The notes beneath the pieces were generated by a model. It was not told the origin of the DNA. It ran no database searches and saw only the letters and a list, made by a program, of their open reading frames with translations. A stretch of 64,000 nucleotides of DNA from WS-7 sp035635575. Its GTDB lineage: Bacteria; Eisenbacteria; RBG-16-71-46; SZUA-252. How positions within the stretch are numbered: position 1 is the first letter of the stretch; the number at the start of each line of letters is the position of its first letter. Positions 7,075 to 14,373 of this stretch are shown piece by piece. The stretch is taken from NCBI GenBank assembly GCA_035635575.1, contig DASQAV010000002.1:1-64000 (forward strand), in the 5' to 3' direction. A program made the position numbers and the translations under genes.

Positions 7075-9792
7075 ATGATACGGTTTTTCTTCGGCATCTT
7101 GGCCGCATTTCTTCTGTTCGCGGATCCCGCGTTCGCGCAGCAAGCGCCCCGGGTCATCGGGACCTCTCCCGCGAACAAGGCGAGGCGCGTCCCGCCCAAC
7201 GCCCAGATCAAGTTCATCTTCGACCGGCCCACGGGGAAGGTCGCTTCCTATTCGATCGCTCCCGACACGTCCACGGGAGGAACGACCACCACGCTCCCCA
7301 ACATCTGGTCCGCGCGGGGGGACACGCTCACCATCACGCCCTTCGAGCCGCTCGCGATCGGGCACACCTATATCTACAAGCTCAACGCCCTTCAGGACAC
7401 CACCGGGGCGCAATACAACAATCCGGCCTACTACGAGGACATCTACACGTTCTCCGTGATCTCGCGCGCGTTCGTGGAGCGCGTGCAGTCGGGCAACCTG
7501 AGCCTTTCCCTGGCTCCCGACGCCACGCTGCCCGCCACGATCCCCGTGCGCGAGACCGCCGGAACGGACGTGTCCTTCCCCACGGCGCGGGTGCAGTTCC
7601 TGTCCTCCCCGTTCATCACCAATTCGGGGTCGATCCCGCTCGACACGTCGGCCACGCCTTTCTACGAATACACGGTCCCGATCGGCGCGTTTCTTCCACG
7701 ATATGGCGCCGCCCCGCTCACGGCACCGGTCCTCATTCCAGCTTCCGTCGCGCGTACGATTCCACAGGGAATGCTGGGCGTGCGGCTGACCTTCTATGGA
7801 CAGGACGAGCTTTCCACCCCGATCGTCATCGACGCCTGCTACCGCGTGGACCCTACGAGCGTGGTGTGCCACCAGGCGACGGTTCTCCCCGCGATGGCGA
7901 CCAACGTGCTCATTCGCTCGGCCTCGCTCGAGTGGCCCTTGCACGGCGCCGTGATCGCGGCCGGAGACACGATCGTTCCGCGGGCGGTCGTGGTGGGGAA
8001 CGGCACCGGGCCCTTCCGCGCGGGCTTCTACATGGATGGGGACCTGATCTCGATCGAGGAGGGCTACATGGAGGCGGGGCGCCCGGTGACCGTCACCATG
8101 CGCGGTCCCCTGCCGACGCGCCGCTTGGGCGAGCACCGGCTCCAGTTCCAGGTGGAATCTCCGCAGCCCCTCTCCGCCAATCCCATCTCGTTCGTGTGCG
8201 CGCCGCTCCCGAACGGCGTGTCTCCATTGAAGGCGCCCTTCATGCAGCCTCCCACCTCCACACCGGTGACCATCCCCTACAGCCCGGTCCGCGGCTCGCT
8301 GACGTGGCTCGCCGATGGACGACCGGGGTTCCGGGGAGAGGACAAATCCGCGGTGGGCTGGGGATCCTGGGAAGGCTTCTACGATCTCGGGCCGATGAGC
8401 CAGCGGCCCATGCGCCAGCTCCAGGCTTCCGTTTCGATGCGGCTCCGCTTTGACGAGACGGGGAACGGCAGCGGGAAGCCGCAGCATCTGAAGCTGCGCT
8501 ACACCGACCCGCACGGCTCGCTGGAATGGAGCGACGCGCCTCCCGTGGGCGCTAACGAGATGCCGCTCCTCATGAGCCCCGTCCCTCGGAGGAACGCCCA
8601 GGCCGCGTTGCCACGTACGCCGCTGGGAAGCCTCGACGGATACGTGGCCCTGGCGTCCCGCCCCATCTCGGCGGCGGGCCCGACCCGCGCGGAAGCGGAT
8701 CTCTACGCGGCGCGACTCGTTCGCTCCTGGCTCCGAGACAAGGTGGTCACGACGTTCTACGGGGGATACACGCACGAGAAGAGCGGGCCGTCCTATTTCG
8801 GGGCGCTCTTCGGTAGCGGCGGCGTGGTGCACCGGAGCGTCACGTACGGCGCCACGGGCCGGTTCGACCTTCCGGGCACCTGGACCCTGCTCGCCGACGG
8901 CGCCACCGTACGGCATCGCGCCACGGCCGGCGTGGAGGAGGGGCGCTCCCGCACCGCGTGGCGCGGGGAGCTCCAGGGCGCGGCGGCCGGGTTCCAGGCG
9001 CAAGCGCAGGCCTTCTCCTACCAGCCCGCGCTTCAGACCGCGCTCAATCCATACGCGCTCTCCGACCGCCGGGGCGGATTCGCCCGGCTGGACCGCGCCA
9101 TCTGGAAGTGGAATCCGTTCGTGAGCTTCCGCTCCGAGGAGCCCGCCTCCCGGGAGGGATTGATCCCGGTCGTTCGCGTGCAGACGGGAACGGTTGGCGC
9201 GAGGCTCAAGATGAGCGAGGACAGCTGGGTCACGCCGTCCGTGGTGCGGGTGACGCACCGAGGCGCGAACACCGAATTCACCGAGCACCGTCTCGCCACC
9301 GACTACACCGTGGCCGAGATGGGCGGAAGGACGACGGCCCGCTTCGACATCACGTATCTCGACGACCCGATGCGGGGCGGAGCCAAGCGCCGGGTGATCT
9401 CGGGCTCCGTGGTGTCCTCGCGCCGCCACCCCGGGCGGGTGGTCAGCACCACCACCTTTGGCGTTGAGCAGAACCATTCGAGGGTCGTGAACCTGACCGA
9501 CATGACGATTCAGGGATCCTTCGAGGCGCGGTGGGAGGCGATTGCCGGGCGCCTGCTCGTGACGCCGTTCTTCTCCGGCGCGTCCCGAAGCTACGACCTC
9601 CAGGGATACCGCGATGAGCACTACACGGGACGGCTCCAGATCGCGTTCCTTCGCATCCCCCACATGGGCGAGAACGCGGTTTCCCTGGAAGGGCGGATCG
9701 ATCGCCTGCGGCAGACGCAAACCACGACGGTCCGCCTCGACGAGTCAGTCCAGCTCACCATCGGACAGCGCTTCAGCATCGGCGGGATGTAG
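7075..9792 (+). CDS. Large surface or outer-membrane protein with N-terminal Ig-like (Big_5) domain
   Basis: Encodes 905 aa from ATG 7075 (ATG 7066 adds three residues). The signal peptide is MIRFFFGILAAFLLFADPAFAQ. Residues about 25-135 match a Big_5/SbsA Ig-like domain (VIGTSPANKARRVPPNAQIKFIF, then TLTITPFEPL). A middle beta-rich region follows. The last 450 or so residues have alternating amphipathic strands (for example RYGATGRFDLPGTWTLLADG and ARFDITYLDDP) and end in VQLTIGQRFSIGGM, which looks like an outer-membrane barrel, though the last residue is not the usual aromatic. Function is unknown. The gene is divergent from asd, with 120 bases between the chosen starts. Confidence 0.75.
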   Translation: MIRFFFGILAAFLLFADPAFAQQAPRVIGTSPANKARRVPPNAQIKFIFDRPTGKVASYSIAPDTSTGGTTTTLPNIWSARGDTLTITPFEPLAIGHTYIYKLNALQDTTGAQYNNPAYYEDIYTFSVISRAFVERVQSGNLSLSLAPDATLPATIPVRETAGTDVSFPTARVQFLSSPFITNSGSIPLDTSATPFYEYTVPIGAFLPRYGAAPLTAPVLIPASVARTIPQGMLGVRLTFYGQDELSTPIVIDACYRVDPTSVVCHQATVLPAMATNVLIRSASLEWPLHGAVIAAGDTIVPRAVVVGNGTGPFRAGFYMDGDLISIEEGYMEAGRPVTVTMRGPLPTRRLGEHRLQFQVESPQPLSANPISFVCAPLPNGVSPLKAPFMQPPTSTPVTIPYSPVRGSLTWLADGRPGFRGEDKSAVGWGSWEGFYDLGPMSQRPMRQLQASVSMRLRFDETGNGSGKPQHLKLRYTDPHGSLEWSDAPPVGANEMPLLMSPVPRRNAQAALPRTPLGSLDGYVALASRPISAAGPTRAEADLYAARLVRSWLRDKVVTTFYGGYTHEKSGPSYFGALFGSGGVVHRSVTYGATGRFDLPGTWTLLADGATVRHRATAGVEEGRSRTAWRGELQGAAAGFQAQAQAFSYQPALQTALNPYALSDRRGGFARLDRAIWKWNPFVSFRSEEPASREGLIPVVRVQTGTVGARLKMSEDSWVTPSVVRVTHRGANTEFTEHRLATDYTVAEMGGRTTARFDITYLDDPMRGGAKRRVISGSVVSSRRHPGRVVSTTTFGVEQNHSRVVNLTDMTIQGSFEARWEAIAGRLLVTPFFSGASRSYDLQGYRDEHYTGRLQIAFLRIPHMGENAVSLEGRIDRLRQTQTTTVRLDESVQLTIGQRFSIGGM

Positions 9793-10004
9793 TCGACGTC
9801 GAACGTCTGACGCCACGATCTCGCGCCCGCGCGACGCCTCGCGTAGGCGCCCCGCTTCATCTCTCGATTCCACCGCCGTTTCCTCCGCAGATTCGATCTC
9901 GACGCATCGCGTCCTCCTGGAACGGATCGTGCTCGAGGGCACATCGCCCTCGCTCCTCGGCGCCCACCGCGCGGCATGCCGCGCAAATCGAAGGGGGTGC
10001 CGAA

Positions 10005-10715
10005 ATGAATCGTCTCAAGTTGTGCCTCGTTGCAACCGCGCTCGCTCTCGCCGCATTCGGGTCCGGATGCTCGAAGGAAGCCGGCCGACAAGCGACCGCT
10101 CCAAAGCGGCCCGGTCCGGATCCATCGATGATCCACGACGCTCGCTGGATCACCTCGAGCGAAGAGCTTCGCGGTCTCACGGCGCGCGCCGGGAAGAGCC
10201 CCTTGATGGCCCGGGCGATTGAGCTGGAAGCAACGGATCCTGATCTGGAATTGCATGCGAGCGGGGTCGTCGGGGCGACGGCTTCCACGACAAGCGGAGA
10301 TCGGATCCGGATCACGATGATTCCCTACCAGTCCCGGAGCGACCCCGACCATGCGCGGTATTTCGTTCTCAACGAGCTGAACGGCCAGGCGAGGGCCGAG
10401 ACCTTCGATCTGCTTCGGCGGAGGCCGCGTGCCGGTGAGGAGGGCTTCCTTCCGGTGAATGGCGCCGCGCACGGGTTGTGGATCCGCCCCGGCTCGACGT
10501 ACGCGCAGCCACAGTCCGGATCGGCTCATCAGGCTCCCGAGAAATTCAACTGGGCCAAGTTCGGGCTCTGCTTTGCCACGGTCGGCGACATGGTGGTCGG
10601 CGCGGTGAACGCAGGGTGCTCCGCGATGGGGGACTGGCCGGGCTGCAGGGCGATCGGGGACGGCATTGGACTCGCCGGTGCCGCAGGCTACTGCGGAATC
10701 ATGGCGTGGGGCTGA
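10005..10715 (+). CDS. Lipoprotein with a Cys-patterned, Gly/Ala-rich hydrophobic C-terminal domain
   Basis: Encodes 236 aa. The signal ends in lipobox FGSGC with acylated Cys22. Residues 40-165 form a soluble, mixed-charge region. The last 50 residues are strikingly different: hydrophobic, rich in Gly and Ala, with four cysteines at 189, 205, 214 and 230 spaced C-x15-C-x8-C-x15-C, a symmetric pattern. That resembles small hydrophobic disulfide bacteriocins carried at the C-terminus of a longer precursor (halocin C8-like), but the match is to style only. The next gene, 4 bases on, encodes a small four-helix membrane protein that could be a partner. I do not recognise the family. Confidence 0.7.
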   Translation: MNRLKLCLVATALALAAFGSGCSKEAGRQATAPKRPGPDPSMIHDARWITSSEELRGLTARAGKSPLMARAIELEATDPDLELHASGVVGATASTTSGDRIRITMIPYQSRSDPDHARYFVLNELNGQARAETFDLLRRRPRAGEEGFLPVNGAAHGLWIRPGSTYAQPQSGSAHQAPEKFNWAKFGLCFATVGDMVVGAVNAGCSAMGDWPGCRAIGDGIGLAGAAGYCGIMAWG

Positions 10716-10719
10716 GACG

Positions 10720-11088
10720 ATGCGACCTTCGTGGATCCCGCTCTTCGTGGCGCTGATCGGAATCGGGTGCGGCGTGTTCGCGCTCTTTCCGCCGCGGTGG
10801 TCTCCCGATCTCTCGCAGGGAATCCTTGCGGGAATGGCGATGTACTTCGTGGGGCTGCCGCCCGCGATCGCGCAGGCTCGCGCCGGCACCGGGCTGATCC
10901 CGCCCCTCTTCGGCCCTCACGGGATCATGGCGGGGGTGCTCTACCGCGTGCTCCGGTTCCTGATCATCCTGGTCGCGATCGCGTACGTGTTCTTCGACCG
11001 GCGAAGCTTCTGGGATATCACGTGGCCGGTGCTCATCCTGGCATCGTGGAGCCTTGCCGATTCGACGGCGAGTCGTATGAGGCGCTGA
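10720..11088 (+). CDS. Small four-helix integral membrane protein
   Basis: Encodes 122 aa. ATG 10720 follows the previous stop by 4 bases. Four hydrophobic segments are visible: IPLFVALIGIGCGVFALF, ILAGMAMYFVGLPPAIA, FLIILVAIAYVFF and WPVLILASWSLA, with short polar loops and a basic C-terminus (SRMRR). Length and layout are those of small uncharacterised inner-membrane proteins, including accessory or immunity proteins. Tight linkage suggests it is co-expressed with the Cys-patterned lipoprotein. No catalytic motif is seen. Confidence 0.72.
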   Translation: MRPSWIPLFVALIGIGCGVFALFPPRWSPDLSQGILAGMAMYFVGLPPAIAQARAGTGLIPPLFGPHGIMAGVLYRVLRFLIILVAIAYVFFDRRSFWDITWPVLILASWSLADSTASRMRR

Positions 11089-11099
11089 GGCTGTGAAGC

Positions 11100-11115
11100 G
11101 AGGGCTAGCGCCCTC
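11100..11115. terminator. Short palindromic hairpin between convergent genes
   Basis: GAGGGC-TAGC-GCCCTC forms a perfect 6-bp stem exactly where the rightward membrane-protein gene (end 11088) meets the 3' end of lon (stop 11105-11107, inside the stem). No T-run follows on either strand, so a bidirectional terminator is only possible. Confidence 0.3.
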
Positions 11116-13642
11116 CCCGGTTGTTCCGGGGGGAGCGCTCCCTCGCCGCCTTCTGGCGAAGGACCGGCTCCGGGCGCCGATTCTTCTTCTTCGAATGGTT
11201 CCGCTTGGCCTTTTTCTTCTTCCCCCTGGCCCGGGCCTCTTTCCCGGCGGCGGCCTTGCGGGCCTCCAGCTCGGCGATGCGCTCCGCGACTCCGACGAAG
11301 GCGTAGCGGAAGACCTCGTCCACCGCGCTCACGGGAACCAGGGTCATGTTGGATCGGACCGACTCGGGGACTTCCACGATGTCCTTCTGGTTATCCGCTG
11401 GAAAGACCACCGTTTTGATGCCGGCGCGGTAGGCGGCCATGATTTTTTCCTTCAAGCCTCCGACGGCGATGACCTTCCCCCGCAGCGTCACCTCTCCCGT
11501 CATGGCGACGTCGTTCCGGATCGGCGCCTCGGCCAGCGCGGACGCGATGGCCATGACGATGGTGATCCCCGCGGAGGGCCCGTCCTTGGGAACGGCGCCT
11601 TCGGGGAAATGGATATGGAGGTCGTAATCGTCGAACACCTCGGGGTCGATCCCCAGGAGCTCGGCGCGGGCCCGCACGTAGCTGTGCGCGGCCTGCACCG
11701 ATTCCTTCATGACGTCCCCCAGCTGCCCCGTGACGATCACGCGCCCGGCGCCCCGCATCTTCAAGGACTCGATGAGGAGCAGATCCCCGCCGGTCGTCGT
11801 CCACGCGAGCCCGGTGGCCACGCCCACCTCGGCATGCCCCTCGGCCATCTCGGGCAGCACGTAGGGAGGCCCGAGGAGCTTCTCGACGTCGGCCTCGCCG
11901 AAGGACCAGGTGCCCGCGTACCCGGTCGTCCTCTGGCGCGCACACTTCCGGCACACGGTCTCGATGGCGCGCTCCAGCTGGCGCACGCCCGCCTCGCGCG
12001 AGTACTCGCGGATCATCTTCACGATGGCGGGATCGTCGAAGGTGATGTCCCCCTCGTTCAGGCCGTGCTCCCGGGCGGCGCGCGGGATCAGGTGCCGCTT
12101 GGCGATCTCGATCTTCTCGGCGTCCATGTAACCGGGGATCTGGATCACTTCCATGCGGTCCAGCAGCGGCGCGGGGATGAAGTCGAGCACGTTGGCGGTC
12201 GTGATGAAGAGCACTTCCGAAAGGTCGAAGGGGATCTCGATGTAGTGGTCCACGAAATGCGCGTTCTGCTCGTGGTCCAGCACCTCGAGAAGTGCCGAGG
12301 CCGGATCGCCCTGGGAGTCGTGCCCCAGCTTGTCGATCTCGTCGATCATGAACACCGGGTTGCTGCTGTGCACGTCCCGCAGGCTGCGGATGATCTTCCC
12401 CGGACGGGAGCCGATGTAGGTGCGCCGGTGCCCGCGGATCTCCGCCTCGTCCCGAACGCCGCCCACGCTCATCCGGACGCAGTCGCGCCCCAGGGCCCGG
12501 GCGATGGAGCTCCCCAGCGAGGTCTTTCCGGTGCCCGGCGGCCCGGCGAAGCAGAGGATCGGTCCCCGGGAATCGTTCTTCAGCTTCAGCACCGCCAGGT
12601 ATTCGAGAATCCGCTCCTTCACCTTGTCGAGGCCGAAGTGCTCCGCGTTGAGGCTCTTCGTGACCTCATCGAGGTCGATCGGTTTCCGGACGGGCCGGTT
12701 CCAGGGCAAGGACAGGAGCCACTCGATGTAGTTGCGGATGACGCCGGCCTCCTGCGTGGTGGGCGCCAGGTAGCGCAGGCGGTTCGCCTCCTCGTACACC
12801 ACCGAGTGGACGTGCGGCGGCAGGCTGAGGCCGTCGGCCCGGTCCAGGATCTGCCGAACCAGCAATTCTTGCGGGTCCTCTTCCCCCAGCTGGCGGCGGA
12901 TCTCGGTGAGCTGCTGGCGCAGGAAGAACTCGCGCTGGTTCTTGTCCACGTTCGCCGACGTGCGCCGAACCACGTCCTCGGCGACGCTGAGCCGCGCCAC
13001 CTCCGACTCGAGAGCTTCCGCCACGAGGAGGAGCCGCTCGCCCACGTCGAGGGTCTCGATGACCCGCTGCTTCGCCTCGACCGGGAGCCTCACGATGGAG
13101 GCGACGGTGTCCGCGAAGAGGCCGGGATCCCCGAGGTTCATGCTGAAGACGTTGTCCATCTCGGGGGGGTACGAGTGGTCCAGCTGGGAGATGGTCCTGA
13201 GCAATGCCAGGATCCGCGTCGCGAGGACGCTCACGCGCGCCGGATCGACGGCCGGCTCGGGCGGGCAGGAGACCTTGGCCTCGAGATAAGGATCGGAGCG
13301 CACGATCTCCCCAATCCCAATTCTGCGCAATCCCTCCAGGGTGACCTGTGTGTTGCCGCTGGGCATGTTGAGGATGCGGATGATGCGCGCCGCGAGGCCG
13401 ATCTTGCTGAGCTGGTCTGGGTTCAGGTCCCCTTCCCGCTTCGCGGGGCTGAAGACCAGGGCGATCAGACGGTCGGGCTCGGCATGGTCACGGAGAAGGG
13501 CCTTCGACTGCTCCAGGCGGATCTGGATCGAGGTAACTCCCAGCGGGAACACGACCGTGCTCATCAGGGGGAGCACCGGCATCACGGGGGGCACGTCGCA
13601 TTCGAGCATCCGGCCGATCTCGGATATCGGTCGCTTGCTCAT
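11105..13642 (-). CDS. lon: ATP-dependent Lon protease
   Basis: Encodes 845 aa from ATG 13642; GTG 13663 would add 7 residues. It has an N-terminal substrate-binding domain (MPVLPLMSTVVFPLGVTSI), an AAA+ module with Walker A GPPGTGKTSLG and Walker B VFMIDEIDKLG, and the S16 protease domain with catalytic Ser690 in KDGPSAG and Lys733 in GGLKEKI. It degrades misfolded and regulatory proteins in the cytoplasm. The last 50 or so residues form an extra tail of almost pure Lys/Arg/Asn (for example GKKKKAKRNHSKKKNRR), absent from typical Lon of about 780-810 aa. Two micropeptide genes lie upstream on the same strand, separated by a hairpin. Confidence 0.97.
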   Translation of the reverse strand: MSKRPISEIGRMLECDVPPVMPVLPLMSTVVFPLGVTSIQIRLEQSKALLRDHAEPDRLIALVFSPAKREGDLNPDQLSKIGLAARIIRILNMPSGNTQVTLEGLRRIGIGEIVRSDPYLEAKVSCPPEPAVDPARVSVLATRILALLRTISQLDHSYPPEMDNVFSMNLGDPGLFADTVASIVRLPVEAKQRVIETLDVGERLLLVAEALESEVARLSVAEDVVRRTSANVDKNQREFFLRQQLTEIRRQLGEEDPQELLVRQILDRADGLSLPPHVHSVVYEEANRLRYLAPTTQEAGVIRNYIEWLLSLPWNRPVRKPIDLDEVTKSLNAEHFGLDKVKERILEYLAVLKLKNDSRGPILCFAGPPGTGKTSLGSSIARALGRDCVRMSVGGVRDEAEIRGHRRTYIGSRPGKIIRSLRDVHSSNPVFMIDEIDKLGHDSQGDPASALLEVLDHEQNAHFVDHYIEIPFDLSEVLFITTANVLDFIPAPLLDRMEVIQIPGYMDAEKIEIAKRHLIPRAAREHGLNEGDITFDDPAIVKMIREYSREAGVRQLERAIETVCRKCARQRTTGYAGTWSFGEADVEKLLGPPYVLPEMAEGHAEVGVATGLAWTTTGGDLLLIESLKMRGAGRVIVTGQLGDVMKESVQAAHSYVRARAELLGIDPEVFDDYDLHIHFPEGAVPKDGPSAGITIVMAIASALAEAPIRNDVAMTGEVTLRGKVIAVGGLKEKIMAAYRAGIKTVVFPADNQKDIVEVPESVRSNMTLVPVSAVDEVFRYAFVGVAERIAELEARKAAAGKEARARGKKKKAKRNHSKKKNRRPEPVLRQKAARERSPRNNRGGR

Positions 13643-13761
13643 ATCCGGGGCGATCCTTTCCACGGGGAGAGGAAAAGGGCGAGGGGACGAAGGCCCACGG
13701 TATCACAGCTTCCCGCCCGCTGGCCAGTTCGCCCCCCCGTTACGCCCCATCAAAATCGAAA

Positions 13762-13790
13762 GGCCACCAGGGGAAGCGGTTCTGATGGCC
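13762..13790 (-). terminator. Intrinsic terminator downstream of the micropeptide genes
   Basis: On the minus strand GGCCATCAG, an 11-base loop and CTGGTGGCC form a 9-bp stem with one G-U pair, followed by TTTCGATTTT. The plus-strand reading is followed by CATCGATCTTTTT, so it may work both ways. It sits 100 bases after the stop of the second micropeptide gene and before lon, making the micropeptides a separate transcript. Confidence 0.5.
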
Positions 13791-13889
13791 CATCGATCTT
13801 TTTCGCCTATTCCGGGGAACCGCAGGAGTTCGCCCTACCTGCGCCCGGGTGCTGCTCCAGCATCGAGGTGCCGGATTGCTTCTAGCGTC

Positions 13890-13961
13890 TTACCAGCCAG
13901 CCTTGCCGCCCGGAGGCGGGATAATCGTTGCCGCAGCGATGAGCAGAAGAATCAGAGCCAT
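13890..13961 (-). CDS. Micropeptide gene 2 (23 aa, hydrophobic, IPPPGGKAGW tail)
   Basis: ATG 13961 to TAA 13890-13892 encodes 23 residues: a start MALILLLIAAAT forming a short membrane-spanning or amphipathic helix, then IIPPPGGKAGW and stop. A very strong Shine-Dalgarno, AAGGGGGGTG, lies 7 bases before the ATG. The tail is almost identical to that of the second micropeptide 86 bases upstream, both as protein and as DNA (13890-13907 repeats at 14047-14064), while the N-terminal parts differ. That pattern argues for selection on the peptide. It is below normal ORF length limits. Function unknown; a membrane-inserted regulator, toxin-like or signal peptide are options. Confidence 0.65.
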   Translation of the reverse strand: MALILLLIAAATIIPPPGGKAGW

Positions 13962-14064
13962 TTAGTTTCACCCCCCTTCTTGTGCTTTTTTGAGTCCGAC
14001 TTGCTTTCAGTGCTCGTATTGCCGGTGCTTCGGGTGCTGCCGTTGCTTACCAGCCAGCCTTGCC
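13890..14064. repeat. Direct repeat encoding the shared micropeptide tail
   Basis: The 18 bases at 13890-13907 recur exactly at 14047-14064 (plus strand TTACCAGCCAGCCTTGCC). They cover TAA and the codons for G-K-A-G-W in both micropeptide genes. Beyond this, the CCGGAGGCGGGAT part is also shared apart from one inserted codon, consistent with an old tandem duplication. Confidence 0.7.
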
Positions 14065-14124
14065 CGGAGGCGGGATCGTTCCGACGAACGCGATGATCAC
14101 GAGAATCGGGAGAAGAGCTGCCAT
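14047..14124 (-). CDS. Micropeptide gene 1 (25 aa, hydrophobic, IPPPGKAGW tail)
   Basis: ATG 14124 to TAA 14047-14049 encodes 25 residues: a hydrophobic start MAALLPILVIIAFVGT, then IPPPGKAGW and stop. GAGGTG lies just upstream as a ribosome binding site. It shares the IPPPG(G)KAGW end and an Ala-rich hydrophobic N-terminal part with the gene at 13890-13961, and both lie on the minus strand with 85 bases between. The 249 bases between this gene and the histidine kinase gene are relatively AT-rich and hold no other gene I can support; the promoter should lie there, but I see no clear -35/-10 pair. Confidence 0.65.
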   Translation of the reverse strand: MAALLPILVIIAFVGTIPPPGKAGW

Positions 14125-14373
14125 CACACACCTCACTTCGTTTGGGTTCTCCTGCTTGACTTGCCTGCCAACGCCAGGATGTAAGAGCAGTCGCCGTGCC
14201 ATTTGCAATTCGTTGGCGAAGAAGGGCCGTAGGTGTTTGTCTTACAGCAGAATAGAGATAGTGCGAAATGCGGATTGCTCGAAGCGAAGTCAGCCATTAT
14301 TGACAACTAAAGCCGACTGTTTTTGACGCTGGCTGTTTATGTGGTGTGAATCAATGGTTTATCTGTGTCGCGC

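Noticed and set aside
7060..7080. Interlocked start codons and -10 boxes for asd (ATG 7065) and the surface protein (ATG 7075)
   Set aside because: TAGCAT and TATCAT each contain the complement of the other gene's ATG, which is attractive, but asd has a better start at TTG 6954 with a good Shine-Dalgarno, leaving a normal 120-base divergent gap.
5890..9720. A minus-strand open frame of 1276 codons running through asd and beyond
   Set aside because: Only the last 354 codons are asd. The rest is antisense to the surface-protein gene 7075-9792, is low-complexity Arg/Gly/His, and reflects the lack of stop codons at high GC.
9934..9952. Perfect 7-bp hairpin (CGAGGGC / GCCCTCG) between the surface protein and the Cys-patterned lipoprotein
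   Set aside because: No T-run and a short stem common at this GC content; not enough to call a terminator.
11093..13885. A 930-codon plus-strand frame opposite lon
   Set aside because: Composition is Arg/His/Gly/Leu-rich without motifs, and the opposite strand carries complete Lon signatures.
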